DNA of 64,000 nucleotides. Source: an uncultured Flavobacteriales bacterium. GTDB lineage: Bacteria; Bacteroidota; Bacteroidia; Flavobacteriales_D; Parvicellaceae. The stretch is taken from the NCBI GenBank assembly GCA_943787725.1, contig CALSNM010000001.1, forward strand, positions 248,001-312,000, written 5' to 3'. A program made the position numbers and the translations under genes. The notes beneath the pieces were generated by a model, which saw nothing but the letters and a program-made list of their open reading frames with translations, made no database searches and was not told where the DNA came from. Every line of letters begins with the position of its first letter. Positions within the stretch are counted from its first letter, which is position 1. This document shows positions 1-8,452 of the stretch, in pieces.

Positions 1-180
1 TCTGACCCTACTAACACTTTCTTTATCAACCAAGGAGCATTGGAGGGAACAGGCTATAGCACAACATTAATTAGCGCTAAACAAATATTTTTGAATAAAG
101 GTTATACTAAACAAGCATTTTTCACTAGTCCTCAAAGGTTTCCTGTTGTATTAGCTCAATATTGCTGGATGAATAAATAA
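1..180 (+). CDS. C-terminal end of an unrecognised protein (5' partial)
   Basis: Frame 1 is open from the first base to the TAA at 178-180 and gives 59 residues ending in AQYCWMNK. The reading frame is followed within a few bases by a hairpin terminator, which supports it being a real gene end. I do not recognise the family from this fragment. The start lies outside the window. Confidence 0.5.
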   Translation, partial: SDPTNTFFINQGALEGTGYSTTLISAKQIFLNKGYTKQAFFTSPQRFPVVLAQYCWMNK

Positions 181-186
181 AATTTG

Positions 187-218
187 AAAAAGGAGAGACA
201 GTTTCTCTCCTTTTTTTT
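187..218 (+). terminator. Rho-independent terminator of the upstream partial gene
   Basis: AAAAGGAGAGA and TCTCTCCTTTT form a stem around a short CAGT-containing loop and run into eight T. The stem overlaps the TTG start offered by the ORF track at 184, which is one reason to place the next gene's start at the later ATG (223). Confidence 0.75.
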
Positions 219-222
219 GAAA

Positions 223-849
223 ATGTATTTTGTAAAAACGCCAAAAATAGCTCGAGCTTTTAATAAGAAAGCAATTTGGAATATTCCGAACAACGATAAA
301 GAGGTATTTTTAACGTTTGACGATGGACCTACTCCACTAATTACACAGCATACGCTAGACATCCTCAAAAATCACCAAATTAAGGCGACATTTTTTTGCT
401 TGGGAAAGCATGTTGAAAATCACCCTGAAATATTCAAGAAAATTATAGATGAAGGGCACGCAGTTGGAAATCATTCGTATTCTCACTTAAAAGGATGGAC
501 AACAAAAAACGAAGAGTACCTGGAAGATGTTCGAAAAGGAGAAGCGATTATAAAATCCAATTTATTTAGACCTCCGTACGGAAAAATTAAACGAAGCCAA
601 GTAAATTTACTAAATCCGCAAACTAAAATTATTCTCTGGGATGTTCTTCCCGGTGACTTTTCTCCTTCTAATAATGTAGAAAAAATAATATCAAATACGC
701 TGGGCGCAGTGGAATCAGGATCCATTATCGTATTGCACGATAACGCTATCTGTGGAAATAAAATGTTACAAGCACTTCCATTTATCATTGACAAACTGAA
801 AGAAAAACAATACAACTTTTCAGCAATAACCCAACAGACACTGCCTTAA
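223..849 (+). CDS. Polysaccharide deacetylase family protein (NodB homology domain)
   Basis: Predicted carbohydrate esterase 4 type metal-dependent deacetylase, acting on N-acetylated glycans such as peptidoglycan or chitin oligomers. About 208 residues, essentially one NodB domain. The five family motifs are visible: TFDDGP (metal and base Asp), HSYSH (metal His pair), FRPPYG, ILWDVLPGDF and IIVLHDN. No cleavable signal peptide is obvious. The ORF track starts at a TTG at 184, but that lies inside the terminator hairpin of the previous gene. The in-frame ATG at 223 gives a natural N-terminus (MYFVKTPK). It appears to be a single-gene unit. The exact substrate cannot be told from sequence. 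Confidence 0.9.
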   Translation: MYFVKTPKIARAFNKKAIWNIPNNDKEVFLTFDDGPTPLITQHTLDILKNHQIKATFFCLGKHVENHPEIFKKIIDEGHAVGNHSYSHLKGWTTKNEEYLEDVRKGEAIIKSNLFRPPYGKIKRSQVNLLNPQTKIILWDVLPGDFSPSNNVEKIISNTLGAVESGSIIVLHDNAICGNKMLQALPFIIDKLKEKQYNFSAITQQTLP

Positions 850-956
850 AATAAAATCTTACATAATAATTAACAGTCAATTACAATATTTTGTTGGTTA
901 AATCGTCTAATAATTAAAGCTTCGAATATTTTATAGGATAAGCTTTAGATACAAAC

Positions 957-964
957 TATATTTG
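957..964 (+). promoter_or_regulatory. Bacteroidota-type -7 promoter box
   Basis: TATATTTG matches the TAnnTTTG consensus of the Bacteroidota primary sigma factor and lies 17 bases upstream of the ATG at 981. The -33 element is not clear. It would drive the small membrane protein and prohibitin pair. Confidence 0.5.
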
Positions 965-980
965 CAAAAAAAAAGACTTC

Positions 981-1169
981 ATGAAGTTGACTGCATATGA
1001 CAAACTTAGAGTTATTTTAGGCGTTTTGCTTATTGCCTTTATGGTAATGGCTACGCTTAAATATGGATTAAAGGGTAGTCCTATGTTTAAAATAGCGGTT
1101 TTAGCCCTTGATGCAATTGTTATTTATTATGCAGTTAACAGACTGATATTAAGAAAAAAAGAAAAATAA
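981..1169 (+). CDS. Small two-helix membrane protein upstream of prohibitin
   Basis: A 62-residue protein with two hydrophobic segments (about residues 9-25 and 36-53) and a basic tail RKKEK. Its TAA overlaps the ATG of the prohibitin-like gene by one base (TAATGG), so the two are probably translationally coupled. I do not recognise a named family. The coupling suggests an accessory role for the SPFH protein, but that is inference only. Confidence 0.65.
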   Translation: MKLTAYDKLRVILGVLLIAFMVMATLKYGLKGSPMFKIAVLALDAIVIYYAVNRLILRKKEK

Positions 1170-2007
1170 TGGAAGAATTAAAAATTGAATTAAAATGGGT
1201 TGTTCTGGCAGGTGTTGGAATTGTAGCAGGTATAATCTTTTTCATGTCATGGCAAGATGTTGATCCAGGAGAAGAAGGATTTATATACAGACCTTATGGA
1301 AAGGGAGTAGAAACGGATATTTCTTACAATGAAGGAACGCAGTTTATCGCGCCTTGGAATGAAATAATCACCTACAATGTGCTTGTGCAAAGTAGAAATT
1401 ACGACTCGCAAGTAATGGACAAAAACGGAACCGACATTGGTGTTGTTATTGCGGTAAACTACCATGCGTTAAAGGGTAAAACGGCATTACTTCACTTAAA
1501 GCATGGAAAAGGATTTGCCGAATCGTTTATTGATAAAAAAGCAAAAGGTGCAATAAAAGATGTTATTGGAAGGTATACCTATGTTGAAGCATACTCTACT
1601 AAACGTGAAATTTTAGAGCAAGAAATAGAGGCAATACTCATGTCGATTTTGACTCGAATTATGTTGCTTTAGACTTCGTAGAAATCGCAGACATTAATTT
1701 ACCTCAAAACATTGCTATTGAGATTACAAATAAAGAAACGCAAAAGCAACGAAATCAAACGGCTAAGGAAAAGCAAAAAGAAGAAGAGTACCTAGCTAAT
1801 GCAAGAATTGAGAAAGCAAGAGGAGATTCTTCTTTGGTTGTTTCTGCTCGATTTAAAGCAGAAGCTATTTCTTTGGAGGCTGAACAAATTAGTAAAAACC
1901 CACAATACATTGAATTAAAAAAATGGGAAAGTTGGGATGGCAACGGTTCTCCTTATGGAACAGGCAATGTTTTCGGTGATAATGCAATTTCTATTTTGAA
2001 ACAATAA
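1169..2007 (+). CDS. Prohibitin/SPFH (band 7) family membrane protein, one frameshift
   Basis: Predicted inner-membrane scaffold protein of the SPFH/prohibitin family. It has an N-terminal membrane segment (about residues 9-27, VVLAGVGIVAGIIFF), then the band-7 domain (EGFIYRPYGKGVE, NGTDIGVVIAVNYH, VIGRYTYVEAYSTKRE) and a C-terminal coiled coil rich in Lys, Glu and Gln. The ORF track stops at 1672, but the family continues in another frame (HVDFDSNYVALDFVEIADI, then KETQKQRNQTAKEKQ) to TAA at 2005-2007. The break falls near 1633 (GGCAATACT) and is repaired by one extra A. It is probably a consensus error, since the downstream half shows no decay. Confidence 0.8.
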
Positions 2008-2027
2008 CAATAAACTTAATTAAATCT

Positions 2028-2064
2028 AAAGCAATCTTACCTAGGTAAGGTTGCTTTTTTTTTT
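2028..2064 (+). terminator. Rho-independent terminator
   Basis: AAGCAATCTTACC and GGTAAGGTTGCTT pair over about 13 bp around a two-base loop and run into ten T. It sits between the convergent prohibitin and TonB-receptor genes and is clearest for the + strand. Confidence 0.85.
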
Positions 2065-2095
2065 CTGCAAATTCGTATCAAGAATTTCTGGTAAT

Positions 2096-4494
2096 TTAAA
2101 AGTCAAGCCTGTAGAAGAATATTGGTAAAAAACCTAACTGATAATTCTTGCGGATTGGATTGGCTGTAGGATCTCCAGGAACAGGGGCATAAGTCAAATT
2201 TAATATGTTTTTTGTGCCCAAAAGATTAACAATGTCAAGCGAAAACTCATGTGTTACTTTTTTTGCATTGTACTTATACGATAACTTAAAATCTGCTCTA
2301 AAATAATCTTCAAATTGCAACTCATTAAACCCTTCGTCTATAAATATAATTTCCTGCTGCGCAGTTGAAGCTGAATCATTGACTGTCCCATATCGCTTGC
2401 CTCCAGCCACAGTCACTTTTGCACCTAGACCCAATGAGGTCTTTTCGTTCAATTTAAACTCCCTTCCGGTTAATATATTTGCAGCATATCCCCCATTAAA
2501 ACTTGTATTTCTTTCAATACCATCACTCCCTTCATAACGAGAATTATATACTGCTCCCGTCAATAGCATATGCCAGTTACTGCTATAGTATTTTTCTAAA
2601 GTAAACTCAATCCCATAATTATATCCTGTTCCACTATTCTTTAGAGAATCTGGGAAAAATCGACTGAATCCACTTCCTTGATTAATTAATGAAAATGACG
2701 AAGGATTCAGTTCAACCGGAATATTGGATAAGTCCTGATAATAGGTTTCGATTTTTCCCGATACATTTTTAGCTATTTTTCGAGAATACCCTAATACCGC
2801 ATGATTACTTTTCATATAGTCCATCCCTTTATTATGCGCTTCCGTATTTCCTTCTAACTGATAAAAATACGTATAGACCGGTAATGTTTGTGAATGCCTT
2901 CCAATACCTAAACTAAGGGAGTTTTTATCGTTTACTATCCATTTAAGACCTGCTCTTGGTTGAGCCCAAGAATGACTATTACTAAGTGAAAAACTTTGAT
3001 TATGCAGACCGACAGTAAATATAAAATCATCTGAAAACTTATGTTTCCATTGAATATACGACTGTATCAACATAAATGCTTGGTTCGCATTCCACCTGGT
3101 CCTGTAAACACCAGGAAGAGTATCATTTTCTGTTATACTATCACTTAAATCAGCTATATAATAATCAGCATTGTACCCAATTTTCAGAACATCCTTTTTT
3201 CCAAACTTTCTTATTGAGATATGTAGAACTGGTAAATTTAGATGTATTGAACTGGTACCCCATATAATTGGAAAGTATGCTGTCCTGAACAAATTCGCCA
3301 TTTGCGGGATTAACGTGTCTATAAATTAAATCATGCTTGGTTGACTGTCTTTCATAAGACCCTCCTAATGTTGTTTTTACAAAGGTTTTTTCATTCAATG
3401 GCTTTGTGTATGTTAATCCACCTATTGCCATTCCCGTGCTAAAGTATTGATCTCGATCATTTTGTCCGTATAAATCAATTTCGGAAGTATCTTTTTGATC
3501 ACTTATAAGAATATCAATTCCACTATTACCGCCAATACCCCATAAAGCAAGGTTTCCACCTTTTTTGAAAGGAAAATTCATTTTGAAAGATAAATCTTGA
3601 TATTGCGGCAATGCATTTGTTCCTACGTCAATGCCTGCAGCTTGAAACATTCCAAGCGTAGAATACCTATACATGAATAGGTAGGACGCAGATTTCCCTT
3701 TTTTGAAAGGGCCTTCTGCCATTAATTCTGCTCCTAAAACACCAAACTGCGCTGTCCATTCGCGTTTCTCATTATTTCCTGCCCTTAACTTTAAATCAAA
3801 AATACCCGAAGTACTATTGCCATATTCGGCCGGAAATGCTCCTGTGAAAAAATCACTGTTTGCCATTAACTTGTTGTTGAGCATGCTTGTGGGACCTCCC
3901 GAAGTACCTGAAATTGCAAAATGATTTGGATTGGGAATATCAACTCCTTCAACGCGATACACGACACCTAAAGGAGAATTACCTCGAATAACAATGTCAT
4001 TACGACTATCATCTGCCCCTCCTACTCCAGCAAAATTTGATACCATTCGAGCAGGATCTCCTCTACTTCCAGCATATCTTTCGGTTTCTTCAACTGAAAA
4101 AACACGTGCACTAACAAGCGCCATGTCATTGTTTACCTTATGATCCGAACCCGCTACTATTTGCACAGCATCTAACACTTCTGCAGACTCCTCAATACTA
4201 ACGTTTAGTATAACCTCTTTACCTGAAGTTACAACAGTAATACGGTCTTGCTGAGTATAACCGACATAAGAAACCCTTACGGAATGTCTTCCAATTGGAA
4301 TGTTTTTTCAATTTATAATTTCCATCCAAGTCTGTTACTGCTCCAATAATTGGATCAACCGTAGTAACCATTACGGTCACTCCTGGCAATGGAAACTGAG
4401 ACTCTTTATCTACTACTTTTCCCTTAATGGTTTGTTGCCCAAAAGATGCTAATGATAACAAGCATAAAACTGAAACTAGAATTTTGTTGACCAT
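2096..4494 (-). CDS. TonB-dependent outer-membrane receptor with carboxypeptidase-like domain, two frameshifts
   Basis: Outer-membrane TonB-dependent receptor of about 800 residues; substrate unknown. From the N-terminus: signal peptide (MVNKILVSVLCLLSLASFGQ), carboxypeptidase-regulatory-like domain (IKGKVVDKESQFPLPGVTV), plug domain (VRVEGVD, DIVIRGNSPLG) and a long beta-barrel ending in an aromatic residue (FFYRLDF). The ORF track splits it into three. The first break is in a six-base A run near 4303-4308: removing one A restores LKNIPIGRHSVRVSYVGYT. The second, near 3190-3205, joins TSSTYLNKK to FGKKDVLKIGYN. No SusD-like partner is adjacent, so it is not an obvious SusCD pair. It is either mutated or affected by sequencing errors. 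Confidence 0.85.
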
Positions 4495-4560
4495 ACGGGT
4501 CTAAATTAAGTAATAAACGGGGTTAAATATAACCAAATACTTATTTAAACAAATACAAGT

Positions 4561-5254
4561 TTAGGCGTTGACTAGACCCAGCCACGATTCAAATATAGCT
4601 TTTCCATCTACATTGCTTAATTTAGCATCTGCAGCTCTTTCTGGGTGCGGCATCATTCCAAAAACATTTTTAGCCTTATTTGTTATACCCGCTATGTTTT
4701 CCAAAGCTCCATTTGGATTAGCATCAGCGTTCACTTCTCCTTTAGCATCACAATATCTAAACAAGAACTTGATCATTATCGTTCAATTCTTTCATTACAG
4801 CATCACTTGCATGAAACCTTCCTTCACCATGAGCAATTGGAATTTTATACGCCTTGTTTTGATCTAAATGTTCAGTTAATTTTGCTGAATTCGACTCAGG
4901 TTTTAAATAAACATTTTTACAAATGAATTTCTGATTATTATTATGAAGTAGCGCTCCCGGCAACAAACCACTTTCACATAGAATTTGAAAACCATTGCAT
5001 ACTCCAAGAACAAAACCTCCTTTGTTTGCATGTTCAATTACAGCGGTCATAACAGGAGAAAATCTAGCAATTGCCCCAGAACGTAAATAATCTCCATAAG
5101 AGAACCCTCCTGGCAAAACGATTGCATCACACCCTTTTAAGTCTGTATCTTTATGCCATAGTTCTTCAACTTCTTGTCCTAGAATATCTTTAAGAACATA
5201 GATCATATCTTGATCACAATTAGAGCCTGGAAAAGTAATTACGCCAAATTTCAT
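4561..5254 (-). CDS. purQ: Phosphoribosylformylglycinamidine synthase, glutaminase subunit PurQ (one frameshift)
   Basis: Class I glutamine amidotransferase subunit that feeds ammonia to FGAM synthase in purine synthesis (step 4). Visible features are FPGSNCDQD at the N-terminus, the nucleophile elbow GVCNGFQIL with the catalytic Cys, and the His/Glu pair in MMPHPERA. Reconstructed length is about 230 residues, normal for PurQ. The frame breaks near 4762-4768: one surplus T turns [10 protein letters not shown] into a premature stop. A separate PurQ implies the split PurL/PurQ/PurS type of enzyme rather than the fused long PurL. purD lies nearby on the same strand. The frameshift is probably a consensus error in an otherwise intact gene. 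Confidence 0.9.
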
Positions 5255-5277
5255 TTTTATTGTCTTTTAATAAGTTA

Positions 5278-5285
5278 CAAAGGTA
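5278..5285 (-). promoter_or_regulatory. -7 promoter box of purQ
   Basis: On the minus strand TACCTTTG matches TAnnTTTG. It lies about 24 bases upstream of the purQ ATG. Confidence 0.5.
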
Positions 5286-5330
5286 CTTTAATAATAAAAA
5301 TATTCAACAATGAAAAGGAAAAGTTATACG

Positions 5331-6308
5331 CTAATAAAGATAGATATTCACAAGAATTGAAATAAATATTATGTAAAAAAACAATTGAGACAACCATTCC
5401 TTTTTTGCATAATTGAAATAAAAAGCAATTAGCAAACTTAAAGGCACTGCTCCAACCAATGCAAACACATTTTCACATGAAAATTGCTGAACGAGAGATA
5501 CAATAGCAATTGATAAAAATATAATAAATAGAAAAAAGAAAATAATTTTTCGAAAACGCAATGAGCTAGCTTTATACTGGCGCGATATATTATACCCTGA
5601 AAAACTAACCAAAACTAACACAACTCCTAACAGGATATAATAGGGCCATGAGACGGCTATTTTCAGAGCGTAATATTGTTCGGAATCAAACGTAAAGTAA
5701 TTGACCCAATTATTAAGCGCGCCGCCCCAAACCAAAGCCACAATCCAATACAATCCAAAAATGGTGAATGCGAAAAATGGGATAACCCACTCTCTCCAAA
5801 CAAAAGGTCTAAATATTTTTAATGCTATCCACACCAAAGCTAACATTAATAAGGAAGGGAAATAAAACACTCCTCCCAACAAAATAAAAACAGTAGCGTC
5901 AAACACCTCCTTTTTGCAAGGAACTTGACTGTAGATATTAAATAATCGCCTAACAGCGAGAATCCAAAATAAGTTCGAAATAACTATTGGGCTTAATCCC
6001 TGATGCTCTTTTATGGCACTCATAAAAATCACATATAGTAGCGCAGGCAACAGTGTATTCCCGGTAAATAATTCACTTTTATTTATTAAATTATTTAATA
6101 TCAATGCTGAAATTACAATAATGAGCAACGCTAGTAATTGGGAAAAAGTAGGACTACCTAGATTTGACAACCATTGATACAAAGGTGAAGCACCTGAAAA
6201 ATCAACAGTATTGGGATTAAGTAATCCAGGTAGCCAAAAAAGTAAAGCCATAATTGGCAATAGAACCAACCCCGTTAAACTATCAGATTTATAAAATTTT
6301 AAAATCAC
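5331..6308 (-). CDS. DUF6427 family polytopic membrane protein
   Basis: A 325-residue integral membrane protein with about nine or ten hydrophobic helices spread along its length (for example LLPIMALLFWLPGL, LLALLIIVISALIL and IIFFFLFIIFLSIAIV). I recognise it as the Bacteroidota DUF6427 family, normally encoded near upp/purD and a small DUF6341-type gene, which is the arrangement here. Function unknown. It starts directly with ILKFYKSDSLTGL, typical of the family. It is followed on the minus strand by purQ after a separate promoter. Confidence 0.8.
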   Translation of the reverse strand: MILKFYKSDSLTGLVLLPIMALLFWLPGLLNPNTVDFSGASPLYQWLSNLGSPTFSQLLALLIIVISALILNNLINKSELFTGNTLLPALLYVIFMSAIKEHQGLSPIVISNLFWILAVRRLFNIYSQVPCKKEVFDATVFILLGGVFYFPSLLMLALVWIALKIFRPFVWREWVIPFFAFTIFGLYWIVALVWGGALNNWVNYFTFDSEQYYALKIAVSWPYYILLGVVLVLVSFSGYNISRQYKASSLRFRKIIFFFLFIIFLSIAIVSLVQQFSCENVFALVGAVPLSLLIAFYFNYAKKEWLSQLFFYIIFISILVNIYLY

Positions 6309-6384
6309 TCCTACAAAAATATCTTATTTGTTCATCTTTTTATAAAAGATCTTATTAAACACCTGAATTATTGTGGATATTTTA

Positions 6385-6392
6385 TACTTTTG
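6385..6392 (+). promoter_or_regulatory. -7 promoter box of the DUF6341-like gene
   Basis: TACTTTTG fits TAnnTTTG and lies 22 bases before the ATG at 6415. It falls inside the longer ORF proposed from GTG 6373, so it argues for the later start. Confidence 0.5.
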
Positions 6393-6414
6393 GAACAGAT
6401 TTAAAATTATTACT

Positions 6415-6600
6415 ATGGATTGGTTAGTGTTTCCTTTGGCAAAGATGATGTATTGGTTCTTTCAAAATGTTCTAGAAAACTTGGAGAACTTGCCTAACTA
6501 CGCTTTTTGTATTTTCGCGGTTATTGCATTTACATATTGGGTTAAATGGCAAATGAAATACAATGCTGAAGCAGAAGCTAATCCGGATCAAATTAAATAA
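6415..6600 (+). CDS. Small DUF6341-like membrane protein
   Basis: A 61-residue protein starting MDWLVFPLAKMMYWFFQ, with one or two hydrophobic segments (the clearest is NYAFCIFAVIAFTYWV) and a charged tail. Its size, its position between DUF6427 and purD and the pattern FxxxDWL...YWxK match the small DUF6341 family of Flavobacteriia. The track start at GTG 6373 would include the promoter box, so I use ATG 6415. Function unknown. Confidence 0.65.
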   Translation: MDWLVFPLAKMMYWFFQNVLENLENLPNYAFCIFAVIAFTYWVKWQMKYNAEAEANPDQIK

Positions 6601-6605
6601 CCCTT

Positions 6606-7906
6606 CTACTTTTTTGTATCTGTCTTAGGCTTTTTGATTAAATCAAATCCAATGTCCTTTCTGAAGTTCATTCCTTGAAAGCTCAACTCATCTATTGAAT
6701 CATAAGAGTTTTTAGTGCCGACTCAATATCTTTACCGAAAGAAGTTACGGCAAGAACTCTTCCGCCATTTGTAACAATGCCCTCTTTTGTTTCGGATGTG
6801 CCTGCATGAAAAGGAACGCTTTTAAGCACATTCTCAAACCCTGTAATTTGAGCGCCTTTTTTATATTTCTCAGGATATCCACCAGCAACTAACATTACGG
6901 TAGCAGCAGTTCTTGGATCAAAATGAACGTCTCTTTCAGACAAAGTACCCGATGCAATTCCATCAAAGAGCTCTAATAAATCGGACTTTAATCGTGGCAT
7001 TACCACTTCTGTTTCCGGGTCTCCCAATCGGCAATTGTATTCAATAACATAAGGGTCTCCTTTTACATTAATAATCCCAAAGAAAATAAAGCCAGAATAG
7101 TCTATCCCTTCTGCTCTTAAACCTTTTATAGTGGGAATAATAACCTGATTATCTACTTTGTCAATAAATTCTCTATTTGCAAATGGTACAGGTGAAACAG
7201 CTCCCATTCCTCCTGTGTTTAAACCCGTATCTCCTTCTCCAATTCGTTTGTAATCTTTAGCCGCTGGCAAAATCTTGTACGATTTTCCATCTGTAATAAC
7301 AAATACGCTTACTTCTATACCATCAAGAAATTGTTCAATCACCACTTTGGAACTAGCTTCACCAAATTTCGCATCTTTCACCATGCTCTTTAATTCCTTT
7401 TTAGCAAGTGCTAAGTCGTCTATTATTAACACCCCTTTTCCTCCTGCTAAGCCATCTGCTTTTAATACATATGGAGCAACCATTTTATCTAGGTGTGCAT
7501 ATCCAGCATCTAAATTTTCGGGTGTTACCGTAAAATATTTCGCTGTTGGAATATTAAATTTCTTCATGAACTTCTTAGAGAAATCCTTACTCCCTTCCAA
7601 TTGAGCACCTTCCTTTTTAGGGCCGATTATAGTAACCTCTGCTAAATCCTCTCTTGTTTCAAAATAATCGTGAATTCCACCTACTAATGGAGCTTCTGGT
7701 CCAACAACAATAATTTTTACATTTTTCTCTAATGCAAAACTTGCCATTTTCTTAAAATCCAAAGGTGAAATATCTACATTGATCCCAACTTCACTTGTTC
7801 CAGCATTCCCCGGAGCGATATAAAGATTTTCCATTCGTGAACTTTGGGCCAATTTCCATGCAATTGCATGTTCTCTGCCGCCTGAACCAATAATAAGTAC
7901 ATTCAT
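6606..7906 (-). CDS. purD: Phosphoribosylamine--glycine ligase PurD (frameshift near the C-terminus)
   Basis: ATP-grasp enzyme making glycinamide ribonucleotide in purine synthesis (step 2). It starts MNVLIIGSGGREHAIAW at 7906. The upstream start in the track (7933) would place the -7 box inside the gene. Other features are the ATP-grasp region (VLKADGLAGGKGVLI, VVIEQFLDGIEVSVF) and the metal/ATP residues in IEYNCRLGDPE. The track ORF stops early at 6692. In the next frame the family tail continues as SYDSIDELSFQGMNFRKDIGFD to a TAG at 6606. One missing T in the plus-strand run near 6709-6713 explains this. Reconstructed length of about 433 residues is normal. Confidence 0.92.
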
Positions 7907-7930
7907 TTCCTTTGATTTTTGACAAAGAAA

Positions 7931-7938
7931 CAAAGTTA
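7931..7938 (-). promoter_or_regulatory. -7 promoter box of purD
   Basis: Minus-strand TAACTTTG matches TAnnTTTG and is about 25 bases upstream of the purD ATG at 7906. It decides the start codon choice for purD. Confidence 0.55.
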
Positions 7939-8032
7939 CGTGCCTTGTTTAACAGATTGTTATTAACAAGCATGAAACTCTTTTAACAGAAGTGATTAAA
8001 AGGCAACTTTAAGCTCTAAAATTATAATTCAG

Positions 8033-8040
8033 TATATTTG
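8033..8040 (+). promoter_or_regulatory. -7 promoter box of the metal efflux operon
   Basis: TATATTTG, a perfect TAnnTTTG box, lies 8 bases upstream of the ATG at 8049. The short spacing implies a very short or absent 5' leader. No metal-regulator gene is visible next to it. Confidence 0.55.
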
Positions 8041-8048
8041 TAATCAGA

Positions 8049-8375
8049 ATGAAATTATTTGCACTCATATTATCTTTTTCTATGTTTTTCTCAACCGTGG
8101 TGCCTTGCCATGCAGGAGAACATGACCATACAGAAAAATGTGAGCACCATGGAGAACATAAGCATGATGGCCCATCCGACGACAAAGAGAACAATGATGA
8201 ACACCCTTGTTCACCATTTTGCGGGTATCATTCTTCTGTTAACAGCCCCACATCAAGTCCAACTATTATTTTAGAAAATATTTTCTTTACTGAAAGTGTC
8301 GAAAAAGTGTTTATTTATACCCCGACTTATTTCTACCTCCTAGAATTCTCAATCTGGAACCCTCCTAAAGCATAG
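8049..8375 (+). CDS. His/Cys-rich periplasmic protein, DUF6660 family, in a metal efflux operon
   Basis: A 108-residue exported protein. It has a signal peptide (MKLFALILSFSMFFSTVVPCHA), then a dense His/Cys/Asp/Glu stretch (GEHDHTEKCEHHGEHKHDG, HPCSPFCGYH), then a more hydrophobic tail. The family is commonly encoded upstream of CzcA/CusA-type pumps in Bacteroidota, as here. A metal-binding or sensing role in the periplasm is likely but inferred. An intrinsic hairpin overlaps its stop codon and may reduce read-through into czcA, so that the small protein is made in excess. Confidence 0.75.
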   Translation: MKLFALILSFSMFFSTVVPCHAGEHDHTEKCEHHGEHKHDGPSDDKENNDEHPCSPFCGYHSSVNSPTSSPTIILENIFFTESVEKVFIYTPTYFYLLEFSIWNPPKA

Positions 8376-8399
8376 ATGCCCTATTTCGCATCTATTTTT
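8372..8399 (+). terminator. Hairpin with T run between the His-rich gene and czcA (terminator or attenuator)
   Basis: ATAGATGC and GCATCTAT pair perfectly over 8 bp with an 8-base loop, followed by TTTT. It overlaps the stop codon of the small gene and lies 54 bases before czcA. It may be a partial terminator within the operon. Confidence 0.55.
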
Positions 8400-8452
8400 C
8401 TCGCTGTAATTAGTACAGTTGGGTTTCCCGTTACATTGTAAAATTCTTTATC

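Noticed and set aside
184-222. Upstream TTG start of the deacetylase gene
   Set aside because: It would place the start codon inside the terminator stem of the previous gene. ATG 223 gives a complete domain.
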